From NCBI GenBank assembly GCA_000149265.1, contig CH001992.1, forward strand, positions 996,561 to 1,060,560: a DNA stretch of 64,000 nucleotides, given 5' to 3'. This document shows positions 1-12,188 of this stretch, one piece after another. Origin of the DNA: Ciona savignyi (taxonomy: Eukaryota > Chordata > Ascidiacea > Phlebobranchia > Cionidae). The notes under the pieces are model-generated. The model saw only the letters and a program-made list of their open reading frames with translations, ran no database searches and had not been told where the DNA came from. The translations under genes were made by a program, and so were the position numbers. How positions within the stretch are numbered: the first letter of the stretch is position 1; every line of letters starts with the position of its first letter.

Positions 1-885
1 TAGCAAAGTAAGTAATTTTTTGGAAAAATTTCCTGAAGTTTTCCTTTCTTAATTTCCCATTTATCTATCTCTGTGCATTTGATCTCTTGTAAAAAAGTTT
101 ACCTTTTTATAGAATGGGGAAAAACAGTTAAATGCAGGCATAATATTAAGAAGACCATTTGGCCTTTTAAAGGAATCTTAGTGTGGCCGAAAGGTACTTT
201 ATGTAAAAATAAAAAAGGTAAATAAACACAAAAAATTGTAGCCAGCTGCAATTTGCATTGGTTGTGGATATAAGACATGTAAGGTAGGACAAAAGAGATT
301 TATTTTTAACCAAATGCTACAAAAATATTTATGTTGTTAATGTAATGGAAACATTCTTGAAACTGTAACTAATATACATACAACAAAATGCATCGACATC
401 GGTAAACCTGAATGGCTGCTCCCATGAAAATATTCTGCAACATCAAGAAGAATGCATCTCCCCATGTACTGTGGAACAAGTCATACTATTAATTATCAAC
501 CTTTGATTAGTTGCATTGCACAATAGTAGCACAGAATATTCTTGTTCATTATTATACTGTAATGTAGACAAAGTTCGAGCCACTACAGCAAAGGTAGTTT
601 ACATGATTAGAGCCGTAAACTTGTTGTTTTGCCATGGGTACAAATGTTTATAGGTGTCAGGACTGCAATTTGGGATGCAAGGGTGATATATTTCTCTGTT
701 TTGTCTGTTCAACTTATCATCTGGTTTTAAGCTTTATTCATAAGTGACTGTTTCTTGATATATACAATACTACTGTAATCAGAATCCAGTGTTAGGGTTT
801 GCTTTTGAGTTATGTCCTACAATTTATCAAGTGTCTGTTATTGAACAAACATATTTGATTAGAAACACCAACCTGAATGGAAAAT

Positions 886-985
886 NNNNNNNNNNNNNNN
901 NNNNNNNNNNNNNNNNNNNNNNNNNNNNNNNNNNNNNNNNNNNNNNNNNNNNNNNNNNNNNNNNNNNNNNNNNNNNNNNNNNNNN
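886..985. other. Assembly gap (100 N)
   Basis: Exactly 100 N, the conventional size for a gap of unknown length. Sequence on the two sides should not be assumed contiguous. Confidence 0.98.
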
Positions 986-1439
986 AGTAGTGCGGCGTAG
1001 ATTCCAACAACAAAATGTGAATCCAAACCCCCTGGACTCTTAGCATATTTTTTTAATTTGAGGAAGTTTAACTGCAACAAAAATATAATACAAGTTACTG
1101 ATGGAAACCTGGCTGGACAGAAAATGGATCAACAAAAATTACAGAATGTCAATTTTGACAAACAACTGTCTGGCTTGTGAACTGCCAATTTATCAGCCAA
1201 ATGATCTTAATAATAAAAGTGCAATGTTTCAAGTTCTTACCTAACACGGAACCAGCAACAATGGAGTAACCAAGCAATTTGCTTATCAGAGCAGTGAGAC
1301 ATGGTCCTGAAAAATATCTTTATTGTGATTACAAAGTTTAATGACAACAGTTGGGTTAAAAAGGTAGCCTATTAAAGTTGGATTCTTATGGACATTACTT
1401 TAATTTTAGTTACTTCGTGGTTTAACCCAATAATCAACT

Positions 1440-1555
1440 GGATTTAGGTCACTTCCGCTATGTAAGGACACCGCGGACTACCCAGTGACTGGTTTTAATC
1501 CAACAACCTTTTGACTGAAGGCTGATTTTCTAACCAAATAAGCTAAGCAGAAAGT
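1440..1555 (-). repeat. Very diverged SINE head (tentative)
   Basis: The order of motifs (ACTGG, then CAACCTTTTGACTGAA, then CTAACC) parallels the reverse complement of the tRNA-like head of the SINE at 14503, but with many substitutions. Considered an old fragment; a chance resemblance is possible. Confidence 0.35.
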
Positions 1556-2176
1556 AAAATAGAAATGTTTAATAGCTAAGACTAGAATGACTTTATTTTA
1601 CCAGCTTACCATCAAGAAAGTTGAAGTCTAAAACAAAGTTGTTATAGCAGTGGTCAGTCATAAAAACATTCATAACTTGTTTAAACATTTTCCAAGAATG
1701 GTTGTTAATACTACGCTTTACTTGCTGGTCCTAGCAATCTAAATAAAAATACATTAATTAGATCACACTGATATAATTATACCATATACAGTGTATAAAT
1801 CGAGTATGTGATGATGGCGACCACCACACACCACTACAAAGCTTTTATACCACGCCAAACAACAACCATTAATGTAGGCACAAGTAGTTTTCACTACGGT
1901 GACATATGGGTGACACTAGAGCCTTGTATGAATAAAGTAGCGAATACGAAAGTTTTGTGTCCAAATGTGTCAAATAGGCAAGGCACAATTTCAGTCAAAA
2001 GTAGTTCAACTTAAAGTACTCATTGAAGTCGCGTCCATACATAAATTGCCCAAACCCACAGCGCTGTTGAGCAAGCGTATAAAAAATGCGTCCGCTCGCG
2101 TTCGTAATTCGTATGTGGACACGTCACGAGGTGCGTGGTTATATTCTATTGACCACACATTTATATATTGACAGAT

Positions 2177-2220
2177 CGGAGATATATAAACAAGAGAGAG
2201 ATTGGCAATGACGTCATATT
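2177..2220 (+). repeat. Left terminal inverted repeat of the 4-kb element
   Basis: This is the outer left repeat. It contains a TATA-like GATATATAAA near 2181-2190 and a perfect CRE palindrome TGACGTCA at 2209-2216. Further in, near 2270, AAG/GTAAGAAT resembles a splice donor, so the repeat could carry a promoter and a short 5' exon; that is inference only. Confidence 0.65.
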
Positions 2221-3275
2221 CATTGTTTAACTCGAAAAGAAAAATCAAACTCGTCACGCTTGTGATTAAGGTAAGAATCTGTAGCATATCGTATACAAAT
2301 ATTAGATTATATTATTCCATGTTAAAAATATTTTTATGTTTTAAACGTCGCTTTTTGTGTTTGATGTTTTTCTCACGTGTTTTATTATTTTTTACGTAAT
2401 TATCACCTTGTACGGCCCTTTGTACTTTATCTGGTTTAAATCATTAACATAGTTTCTCCACCTAATTCCCCACAGTTAGTCAAACGTGCAGATGTGAAAC
2501 GTCTCGCACGTAAACTTATCGCACCTTTTAAATTCCCTATATAATCTGGAAATTTGAATAGTATAATATAACCTACCTCAACCTAAGTAACTTGCGCCAT
2601 ACTATATAATTCGCATTTAGAATAAGTAACCTGCATCACAAGTATTTAAAGATGTAAAATACAATTATACTAAACAAGGAATCAGATTTTGAAATTGAGA
2701 AGAGATTAAGCAACGAAGAAATATTGGTCACTATAATTATTAGTGTGCGTTCTGTGGAGAATAGACTTTCCGCTGCGCAGCTCGCGAGAGACCGTTAGGC
2801 AGCCAGCCTAAACAAGCTCAGCTAACGCCTCGGTCAGTAAACAACAAAAGCAAGCGCGAGCCCATAAATCAAAACACTGTATCTGTCATTGTAGCTTTTA
2901 TCATTTTTAAAAGGCTTTTAGGAAGTGTAACAGTATGGATTTCTTAGTGAACTAATCTGACGGGAAACTTTTTATTATTTTAGAATTACAACTTGACGAA
3001 AAGAACATTTCATCATCTGTTTCCAAAGTTACGAATGTGACAAAATCTACGAATCTACACCACTTTTACAGCCAATCTTAGATACGGAATTAACAGCTAT
3101 CATTGCAGCAGCCGCCTGCAACATTGGAAAACTATATACACCAGGCAGTTAAGTGTTACATCTTTAAAGGATATTTACTCCAGTTTATCAAATGCTAATC
3201 AATTTTGTATCAGATTGTTACGCAAAGTTAGATATTCAATGTATAACCATTATATTTACCAGCAATAAAAAGTAC

Positions 3276-3475
3276 AGGTTATCGGAGCTAGTTGCAGTGT
3301 GTTGAATGTGATCGATATATTGCTAATTGTTTTGTTTAAATCAATTAAACCACAGGGTTCAGGCAATGTCTGCTAAGTTCCTCCTTGCCCAAGGGTACAA
3401 ATTAACTACCGGTACCGGTAGCTAGCAGCTGATTTCGACCCCACTGCCTTTCTGCTCACAGCCAATATGCTAAGT
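3276..3475 (-). repeat. Diverged tRNA-derived SINE fragment
   Basis: Read in reverse, this carries the tRNA-like head, the CCTTGGGCAAGG-type body (here seen as CTTGCCCAAGG on the plus strand), GGGTTCAGGCAATGTC, and GTTGCAGTGTGTTG. These are the landmarks of the intact SINE at 14503. It lacks the CCTAT tail. A 16-bp palindrome CTACCGGTACCGGTAG lies inside it at 3406-3421. Confidence 0.65.
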
Positions 3476-4527
3476 ATAAAATAACCAACCAAACAAATAT
3501 ATCATGTAGGCTATGGTATGAAAAAATATTTGGGATAAAGATTTTTTTTAGAAGGTGGGTTTATTTTGAGACAATTGCAAAAAATGGTGCTTTTAAATGT
3601 TGTCCAGCCATAATTGATTTGTATTTTATTAAGCAGTAATGATTCAAGCAAAGGCATAGTTTTCGAATGAAATTATATTGAGGGATCTGATGCTTTGTTT
3701 GGAATAACCTATTGTTTATTAGAAGTAATTAAAATTACTGAGGCATCCTTCAGAAACTTATGTATAGAAACTAACATAAATAAATATTAACAATGTGGCA
3801 CGATCCGCTTTAGGGCATGTGTATACTTTACAATCCATTCTTCAATTTCTAGTGATTCAGAGGTTTGAGAAGAAAATGTAAAGATTATTAAGTATTATTT
3901 TAAGATCAGATGCTGTAGTCATTTAAAAAAAATTAAATGAAGTCTCAACAACAAAGGTGAACTTTATAAACTTTGTTATTTCTGTTGAATTTATTGTTTT
4001 AATTGCCATTTATTTATTACATATACTTGTACTTTGTAACATATGCCGTCAATAAATAAGGCAAACATATGAAGATGCATTTCTTTGTTTTTATTTATAA
4101 ATAAAAGAGCAATTGAGAATGATAATAGTAAGTAAACAATTAAACATACAGTTTTAACGACCGAAAGTGAACGAACAGTTTTTACTTCTTGAATTAAATT
4201 TAGAATTATAATATGGTTCATATTGGTACAAACATTTGACACATAGTTACTATACTTCTGGTCAGTATGGTAAGGCTAGTTAATTGGATTATGAAAATTA
4301 CATTCTCAGTTTTGGGATTTTTTAGCATTTAAACAATAACATGAAAATATACAAAAAACGTTTTGCAGCTGTATATATTGTGTCTTGAATGTAATGGAAT
4401 CTTCTAGGGCAGTCTTAGTTCAAAGCCTAGACACCATGTTTCTCATTAAAGGAAACTCAAGGTGCTGCCATGTCGTCAAGGTTCCCCCGTTTTTTGCAGC
4501 TCTATCGAAAACCAGAAAGGCAACCTC

Positions 4528-4560
4528 AATCACTGCTACTTGTGGCACGCAGCAGTGATT
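4528..4560. repeat. Short hairpin (10-bp arms)
   Basis: AATCACTGCT at 4528-4537 is perfectly complementary in inverted orientation to AGCAGTGATT at 4551-4560, with a 13-nt loop. Function unknown; chance cannot be excluded. Confidence 0.5.
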
Positions 4561-5131
4561 AGGTAAGCAAAACGACTCTCTTCAGTTTTAATGGGCCTAT
4601 CACCAGTTCGATGAGGAAGATTTAAAAGGGGAATAGCTTCTGGTCTTATATATTTTCTATTACTAGGCGGATTTAAAATAATACTTCCGTTTTAGTGTCT
4701 TTCACAAATTTATGCATTTCCTTTGTGAAGAACCATGACAATATTATCCTCCAAATCTTTTTCATCTTGGTACTTGGGATACCTTTTTTAAGACATTGTT
4801 GTGGCAACTGTTTTCTTGTTTTGCAAAAAGATTCACTGTAAAAATCTTAAAATTTCTCCTAGTATCAAGTCCACTTTAAATCGTTTTACATTTGAACTAG
4901 GCTATTCAGTATTCTGAATATAGTGGACTATCCAATTAGCAGTAAGAATTACCAAGCGTATTGCGGACCAAAGCTGCTAGTACCAACGTATGGGCAACAC
5001 TAAAAGGAGGGAAGAAGGATAGGATAGGAGGATAGGATATTCATGTTTATCCCCGTGAATAGGAAAACCCCAGGGGTTATCACACGGGCAATCGTCAGAT
5101 CACCTCGCGCCCATCGTCGGGTTACCGGAGC

Positions 5132-5616
5132 CAGGCCCGGTGCTAGGAACCGCGGGGCCCAATTAGAAATGTGATGGCGGGGCCCCTACTCTTCATAGCA
5201 AAATTTATGGGTGTTTATATATCATAAAATACATACCAGTACATACAAACTACAAAAATAGACATTTAATGCTTGCTATAAAACAAATTAAAGGTGATGT
5301 GGATGTGGATGCTTATTTACGATATATTGTTTTACTTCCAAACATATATATATATATGTTTGGAAGTAAAACAAACAATTGTTTAGCAACTATATTCATT
5401 ATGACGTAACAGGCAGACACAGAAATATGAATTTCACGTAGTTACGATGCATAACAAATTGATATTATGAAAAAGAATATTATTTCACTTTTTATTTTAC
5501 GTTTCAGTAGTATTTTAAACCTCGTAATACAGAAAGACCCCCGCTGGCGCGGGGCCCCTTGAAGGTGCGGGGCCCAATTTGATCTAATCGGTCAAATCGG
5601 CCTAAAACCGGCCCTG
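5132..5616. mobile_element. Non-autonomous hAT-type element (485 bp)
   Basis: The termini are CAGGCCCGGTGCTAGG on the left and, read inward from the right, CAGGGCCGGTTTTAGG: imperfect 16-bp inverted repeats of the CAGGGCCGG type common in hAT elements. The octamer ACCGGAGC flanks it exactly at 5124-5131 and 5617-5624, matching the 8-bp duplication of the hAT superfamily. It has no coding capacity. GCGGGGCCC occurs repeatedly near both ends (about 5153, 5170, 5549, 5570), as expected for subterminal binding repeats. A 48-bp perfect palindrome sits at 5327-5374. The hAT assignment is firm from ends plus duplication. Confidence 0.88.
5327..5374. repeat. 48-bp perfect palindrome inside the hAT element
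   Basis: Each 24-bp half is the exact reverse complement of the other, with no loop, centred in a run of TA at 5350/5351. Arms this long extrude easily as cruciforms and are usually unstable in cloning, so the length may also be affected by sequencing. Confidence 0.9.
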
Positions 5617-5821
5617 ACCGGAGCTATTGCAGTGTGTTGTATATGATAGACGCGTTCCTTCAATTTGGTAGAACCAATTAATCCGCTGGGTTCAGGCAAT
5701 GTCCGTTAAGTGCCTTGCCCAAGGACACAACCGACTAGCTAGCGACCAGTTTCGCACCTGCAACCTTTCGATTGAAAGGCGACGCACTTAACCGCTAGAC
5801 CATCGGGCCGGACTAGGGAAA

Positions 5822-5995
5822 CCGCCCAACTAAAACTATGAAAACTAAACCCTTACCTAAACACTAATCTCAATCCATAGAATACTAACTTACAGAAGTT
5901 AGTATTCTATGCTCAAACCTAGAACTAACTTTATCTTATGACCGCTACAGGTATCTAAATAAATACTACTTTATTCCTAAATAGCGCCGATCTCA
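5822..5995. repeat. Possible MITE relative with internal hairpin
   Basis: The order CTAAACACTAATCTCA ... AGAACTAACTTTA near 5858-5935 matches the reverse complement of the interior of the small element at 61867-62079 (TGAGATTAGTGTTTAG; TAAAGTTAGTTCT). Within it, a perfect 16-bp hairpin stem spans 5876-5891 and 5896-5911 with a 4-nt ACAG loop. True ends were not found. Confidence 0.45.
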
Positions 5996-6192
5996 GTTGC
6001 TTGCGCAGCTTAAATAAAAAGCGTATGCATACCAACTTATAAAAAAACGTTCTACAATTTATTTAAACATACTGAACAAAATAAAACATCGGATAACTGG
6101 CAAAAGACAACCATAATCTAAACAAAATACGGTACCGGTACCTTAATTATTCAACCGTGACGATATTTCAACTTCACAACTCGTAACAAACA

Positions 6193-6236
6193 AATATGAC
6201 GTCATTGCCAATCTCTCTCTTGTTTATATATCTCTG
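6193..6236 (-). repeat. Right terminal inverted repeat of the 4-kb element
   Basis: Reverse complement of the left repeat with 42 identical bases, ending CTCTG at 6236. It is followed by GACAGAT at 6237-6243, matching the heptamer that precedes the left repeat. Confidence 0.65.
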
Positions 6237-9200
6237 GACAGATTACTAATATTGCAACAAAATATTTAGGAAACGAAGCTTTGACAATAAATCTGCTTTG
6301 TTTTACTATGTAATTCTTGCATGTAATTTGTCGTGCCTGAATGATAAAATATTTTTTCTTGTCTGCCCAATTTGCTCTTCTTCAGAATAATAATCTTGTT
6401 AAAGTATTTTAAATAAATTTTAGTAGAAGTGCAATTGTCACAAAAACGTAAAACGAATAAGTTTATGCATTTCAATTATTTATACAATAACTTAACTTTT
6501 CCACCAATGTCAACAAGCTGTGTCATTATTATGTAAACTGAGTTTGTACACGAAGTAAAGCGGTAACTTGGAAAAGTAAATATGGGACTTTCCCGTGGAT
6601 TTTCCAATTATGCTGTAATACAGTGGATGCCGCTTAATGTGATCACATGTGTTAACACCAAAAATGATAACAATAACCGTTCAATAGGTGTCGCAAAAAT
6701 AAATTTAAATACAATACAACTGTAAACAAAATATTTAAATGCCCTTTATTGCCCGAACAATAAGACTACCCAAAATTAAGTCAGCTTTTCGATCTTCTTT
6801 TTCCAAACTTACTAGATTAAAGCTTGCCGCGAAATTATCACCCAGTTCATTTGCTTTTTCATCGTCCCGACAATTCTAGTTTCAATGTTTATAGGTTTCT
6901 CAGGTGGCTAATCGTCAAAGCTTGGCATTTATGTTAGAAAATAACAAAATTAGTCTCTACGTTTGGGACGTTTTGGGAAAATTGATAACAATAACCGATG
7001 AACTGATTACAGTAAGCGGCATATTTGTAATGCATATTGTACGTTCGGGCGGGGATCAGGAATTCCGATAATATTAACCGATTGATAACATTTTTCGTGA
7101 TTACATTAAGCGGCATCCACTGTACATCGTTGGTCGGTGTTTTGCAATGTGTTGAATGGCGATGTCCCGCAAAACATAATATTCAGAAATTATAACGCAC
7201 CATCCATATTCACTTGTTAGAACTATTATTGCTAGAAACTATTTGACGGTTACCGGAGTGATAAGACTCCCTTCCGTCTTCTCGAAGTAATCTGACGATT
7301 TGTGATAATTCTGCTACGTTTTTTTAATTTACGGGATAAAACCTAAATATTGTCCGACCGGTTAGTCTAATTGTTTGGTGCGACACCTTTCAACTGAGTT
7401 GCATGTACGAAACTGGTCGCTAACTCGTCGGCTGTGTCCTTGGACAAGGCACATTACGGACATTTCCTGAACCCAGCGGATTAATGGGTTCTACCAAATT
7501 AAAGGAACGTGTGAATCATACACAACATACTGCAATAGCTCGGGTAAACCTACGGTGGGCGCGAGGTGATCTGGTGATTACCCGTGGGTTAACCCCTTGA
7601 TTTTACCATTCACGGGATAAACTTGAATATCCTATTTTATCTACCTATCTGAGCCTATATGATATATCCTTTTAAGACATTAAAAAATGGCATCTCGATA
7701 GGGGATTAAAGACAACAAAATATAATGTTAAGGCCAAATCTAACATCTCCATTTTTAGTCATAGTCTAAAAAAAATTCTAACCAGTTTAAAATTTATTTT
7801 CACTCAGGAACCCCTGATAGTTTTTTTTCTAAAAATAAATAAATATGATTTATGACTGGTAACTCACTTAGCTCTTAATTCTAGAAGAAACATTATACAA
7901 TTTTTATATGTTTTTACAAATAGTGATGTAAGTGTTGACACATTCTATTTATTCTGTATTTTTCTTTTGTGATTAAGTTAATTGTGAGAACTAAGGCACA
8001 AAACAAGTGGCAAACAAAGATGCAGTAAACCTACAACTCAAGATATTACACATTAATGTTCGCATGGGCATTTTATATATTAAGTTTTTAATTAAACTTG
8101 ACAAAAGTGTCCACAAAGAAACACTCAAACACAGAAAATAAACAGCTTGTAACAGCGTTAAGCATCATGTCATAAAACTACTGACTTCACCACAAAACTA
8201 TCTTGGTATTACAAAAAACGCTAAAGATGAAAAAATATAGTTCTTACATTATTGCAATTTATGTTAATATTCTCTTTTATTTTTTATTGGTTTTGTCTTA
8301 GTTGGACTATAGGTAATTTTAATTCTATATTTTGTTTTCATATCCCAACATAATTTTGCATGTATTGTTTTAAATTCAGGCAGTGTTTTCCCTGGTCTTA
8401 ATTTCTTTTCTTTTTTTTGCGCTTTTCTAGAAATTCTTATTTTAAACCAACACTTAATGTTTAAATCCAAATCTATAACTTCTTCTGCGAGACGTCAGAT
8501 CGACAAGGCATGTCTGTCATTTGTTTGTATTTTTAACAATAGCGGGCAACGGACCAACATTTCACTAAATGTAATGTAAATTGGAACATCTTGTTATCAA
8601 GCTTTATACTGGAATAAAGCTAATTTTTAAAAAAAGGTCGATTTTGTTTTTTTTAGATACCCGGGGTGTGTCCTTTGGGTTTAACTACCCAGAGTTTGAG
8701 ATTATGCTTATTTACCAACAAAACAAAAAAGGACAAAACCGTAACTGGCTCTTTTAGATTGTTTTTACCCGTCCATCCTGCCTACTACTGTGTGCCACCA
8801 TTTATTGACAAATATAACATGTAGTGCACAAATCTCGAATGTTTAATGCTAGTTCGTGTAGCTGTGCCATGGCTAATATTAATTATTAACCAACTAATCT
8901 TTCAGCCTACGAATATTCCATGACCGAGCGTTTGCCCCTCCGAGACATCGCCAAAAGGATTACTTAATGACCGAGTAACGTGTGATTTGTATCGTGCTGT
9001 AACAGAAAACTTTTCACTTGTTTCAACTGGATTAAGTTTTGGGGGATTTCCCCGAAAAACTTTTTAAACCGAGTTTGGGGCACTATTCGTTCGTATTAAA
9101 TTCTCCATTGAATTATGTTAGACTTAATTGTTTAGCTGTTTCATCTTTGGTAGAAGTGGATTATATTTGCTTATGTATTTAATTTATACATATTAAGAAA

Positions 9201-12188
9201 TATTCCAAAGCAAATATGGTTCTTTTGAGTCGATTTGTTTTTAGTTCATTTTACACACTAACAACTGGCTTTATATTTTAAAGTGAACAATCCTTTCACG
9301 CAAAATATCGACTGTGAAAATATAATTGGCGGCAAAAATGAAAAACGACCGTTGCGTGGGTGCCGAGGGGGTCAGTAGAAAATTGTTGATTCAAAAGCAT
9401 TACGTTCAACTCACAGAAACAAACTTAAATTTTGGATTTTAAAAGAAGATTACGCTTGTATGTTTTGTGCGTAGATTCTAGGTAAAAGCATTTGTACGAG
9501 GTCACTTTGCATTACAAAGACTTGGTAAATATATTTGAATCGTTTCCCATAGCTGTAAAACGAAATCGGTCGTAAAGCGCAAACTCACCACAAAATACGA
9601 ATAATTAGTAAGTGTGACAAAAACACAAATAAATGATTAAACAAGTGAAGACTCCCAGAACACTGCCTTAAAAAGAAGACGCATACTGCGGGAAATGGAT
9701 TTGTTTGTTGAAAAGGTTTGTCCCGGACTGCGTGGCCCAACAACTAAATTTTATCTGTGATTTGAACTGTCAGTTTCAGGTGCAAAATCCCGATGACAAA
9801 ATTCAAAAAGAACAAATGGTTAAATTATGTGCATAACGATAACTGAATTAAAAAACATTTTTTTGTTTTTATGTGCGTTTTAACACCGACGTGTGTTCTA
9901 ATTGGCGATTTTTTTTAGAATCTTGTATGCCCACAGTTATGCTGTTGTATATATATTAAAGTGCGAACATTGTTTCATACCAGACCTGCTTCGATTCCTT
10001 AACCAATTGATTCTGCTGAATCGATACGCATTTGGCTAAGTGACGCGTTGATATCATGTAGCCCGCAATTAAACCTGCAACCAGTTTGTACTTTTCCCGA
10101 CAACTCAACTAAATAGGTTTTACTTTAAAAGGTGTTCGTTATGTGCATTGCTTGGTGATCAGGCAAAGGGCTGCCCATGCCATCGACTGACGAGTTATGG
10201 GCACCACCGATTTACGAAACTCACAAAAAAGTTGGCATTCCTTTCTATAACAAAAACCACTATTGATAACTGACTCGTACCCCTACCCCAAGGGAAAAAG
10301 AATTACCTTGCACTTTATCAATTTAGCGAGACGTTTTGGACGTCAACCAAAAATAACAGAGCACTGTCGCAATTAAATTTCGAGATCATTTTTCACTGTT
10401 TGTATTTTGAAAGGAATGAAACCACCGCGAGGTAGTATATTTTGTTTGATATTATTGGGATAAAATTTGCGGCAATTCAAGCTATTAAACAGTATTTTTA
10501 AAATCGCACTGACAAAAATACTCTTCTTCCACTATAACTCGACAACAAGTGACATTTCGAACATTGTATTGGTCATCTGATCATAAAGTACAAGGAGTGA
10601 ATAAATATTTAAAGACTACTACGTGTTTCAAATGTACAACATATTTATACGTGTGTCCAGTATAACATTCGAATTGTGAGTTATAATTCGATATTTTAAA
10701 GTTATATATTTTATCTATTGGTAATTGCAATATTTGTGGTTACAATCATGTTTCACATTGGTAGCTGTAGGCTACAGAACGATGAAGAAAGACTATGCAC
10801 GTACACAGTAAGTAAAATATAGGTATGAGATTTAAAAGCCGATTGCGCGTCGCGGAGAATAAGAATACAGGATGGTACAATGGGTGAACAGTTATTGGTA
10901 CAATTAGTGGATTATTAACTGTGATAATGCAATTGCATAGCGAAGAATGCAAACTAAACGTGCCTGTGTAAATTTTATGTAGATAATGTTTACTTTAACA
11001 ATCAACATGTAAAACAAATACACAACATGGAATGATAACATTTTTACAAGTAAATTTTGTTGATTTAGGGCCAGTTAAATTGAATGGTGTAATAGAAGAT
11101 AGTGGGTATAAAATCATACACTCAACGGTGCTGGGTAAAAGCTACAAGTATTATTTATGGTCCAAACGTAAAGTTTACGATTGGAAGGATGGAGATCTTA
11201 TATACAACATCTGCAAGACACTACATAATATTTATATACATATAAAGATCAACTTAAATTGACCAGGTACAATTGCAGATTTATCAAGCTGTATAACGCA
11301 CCCCGTTGAAGTAATGCCACCGAAATAGAACATTCAATCTGAATGCGACGGAAGTGCTCAATACGTCATTACATTCAGCATAATGACGCACGGATAAACA
11401 AAGTTTTAAAAGAGATTGCCAAGTCTGTGCTAAAACACAGCATACGAAATACAGTATAGGGACTAATACCACAAATTAAGGTCATGTACAACCAAATCGT
11501 TTTTCACCAGGGAGGCTTCTATCGATTGCCCAGATAATTAAGCTAACAGCTACGGCCGAATGTAGTTACAATAGAAGCCATATATATGAAATCGTATCGC
11601 CGCTGGATGATTGTAAATCAGAGAACTCCATCTCAAATTGCGACGCAAAGATGTTATGCACTGAATACTGGTATGAACATATTACCGTCTTCGACCACGT
11701 AGCCCACTGTTATCGTTAGATTTATAATTTGCTACTTCCACCGCCGTTCAATTTAATTTAAATCAAATATTACCCGAACGTGTGAATTGTTGTCACAAAA
11801 CAAATATAGCTTAACGTTATCAATTGTCATTGTGGGGCATTAAAGTGCATTGTTTAATAAATAGTACATTATATTTCATACTCTAAATTACTTTCTGACT
11901 TTCACCAAACTATTACCTCTATATTTCAAGTTTTGGTATACAACTAAATAAAATATAGAAAAAACTACAACATTCACCAAAAATGGCTTGCCATTTGGTA
12001 ATAATTTATACATACTTTATAATATAGTAAGCTGAGATGTTAGTACAATAATGAAATAGATAAAAATGTAGTTCAAATAAGAGTCTCACTGTAATATTGG
12101 TTGTCCAATTACGTGAGGTGCTAGTTTGTTTGATTTCCAATGTCTTTGTCTCGGAACTTAAACCTGAATTGTCAATTTATGTGTAAAA
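6237..12188. other. Intergenic, repeats only
   Basis: No convincing gene. Frames here (for example 11032-11262, 76 codons) are short, unrelated to any family I recognise, and lack exon-like borders. Apart from the SINE copies near 7.3-7.6 kb, the sequence is AT-rich and looks unique. The 3' untranslated region and poly(A) site of the PICALM gene should lie just below 12189; I could not identify a canonical AATAAA there on the minus strand. Confidence 0.6.
7290..7640 (+). repeat. SINE copy preceded by a partial 3' fragment
   Basis: The main copy starts at about 7352 (GTCCGACC) and runs through a degenerate box B region, GTGTCCTTGGACAAGG, CCCAGCGGATTAATGGG, AACATACTGCAATAGC, and the ACGGGATAAAC/ATATCCTAT tail near 7640. 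Just upstream (about 7290-7345), TAATCTGACGATT...ACGGGATAAAACC resembles the 3' third of the same element, so two copies may be in tandem. Both are diverged from the 14503 copy. Confidence 0.75.

Larger units (their letters stand above)
1..2176. other. Intergenic, no gene recognised
   Basis: No open frame here looks like a conserved protein; the short frames at 789-1080 run across the gap and are artefacts of reading N. A diverged reverse-strand SINE head may lie near 1440-1555. The rest is AT-rich single-copy-looking sequence in which I see nothing further. Confidence 0.6.
5015..5813 (-). repeat. tRNA-derived SINE, split by a hAT insertion
   Basis: On the minus strand the SINE head starts at about 5813 (GTCCGGCCCGATGG) and the CCTAT-rich tail ends at about 5015. 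All body landmarks of the 14503 copy are present. It is interrupted at the site GTTACCGGAGC by the hAT-type element at 5132-5616; removing that element and one 8-bp duplication leaves a colinear SINE. A short repeat AGGGAA beside each end (5008-5013, 5815-5820) may be the SINE's own target duplication. Confidence 0.85.
2177..6236. mobile_element. 4.06-kb element with ~44-bp terminal inverted repeats
   Basis: The sequence at 2179-2220 is repeated in perfect inverted orientation at 6193-6234 (42 of 42 bases by eye). One further outer base pair matches with one mismatch, giving ends that read CGGAGATATA on the left and CAGAGATATA on the right. Weaker inverted similarity continues inward to about 2273 and 6141 (both inner edges contain ATTAAGGTA). 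The heptamer GACAGAT is directly repeated just outside, at 2170-2176 and 6237-6243, as expected of a target-site duplication. This is the architecture of a cut-and-paste DNA transposon. No intact transposase frame is present, so it is non-autonomous or decayed. The superfamily is uncertain: a CAGAG terminus with a 7-8 bp duplication would fit a hAT- or P-like element, but this is inference. It carries a nested SINE, a hAT and a possible MITE. Confidence 0.6.

Noticed and set aside
789-1080. Three frames crossing the first gap
   Set aside because: Most of each consists of unknown residues from N; the frames exist only because N does not encode stops.
10428-10450. let-7-like GAGGTAGTA
   Set aside because: Only the seed region matches; the rest differs and no complementary arm is found nearby.
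11032-11262. 76-codon plus-strand frame
   Set aside because: No family resemblance, no splice-like borders, AT-rich codon use typical of non-coding DNA here.
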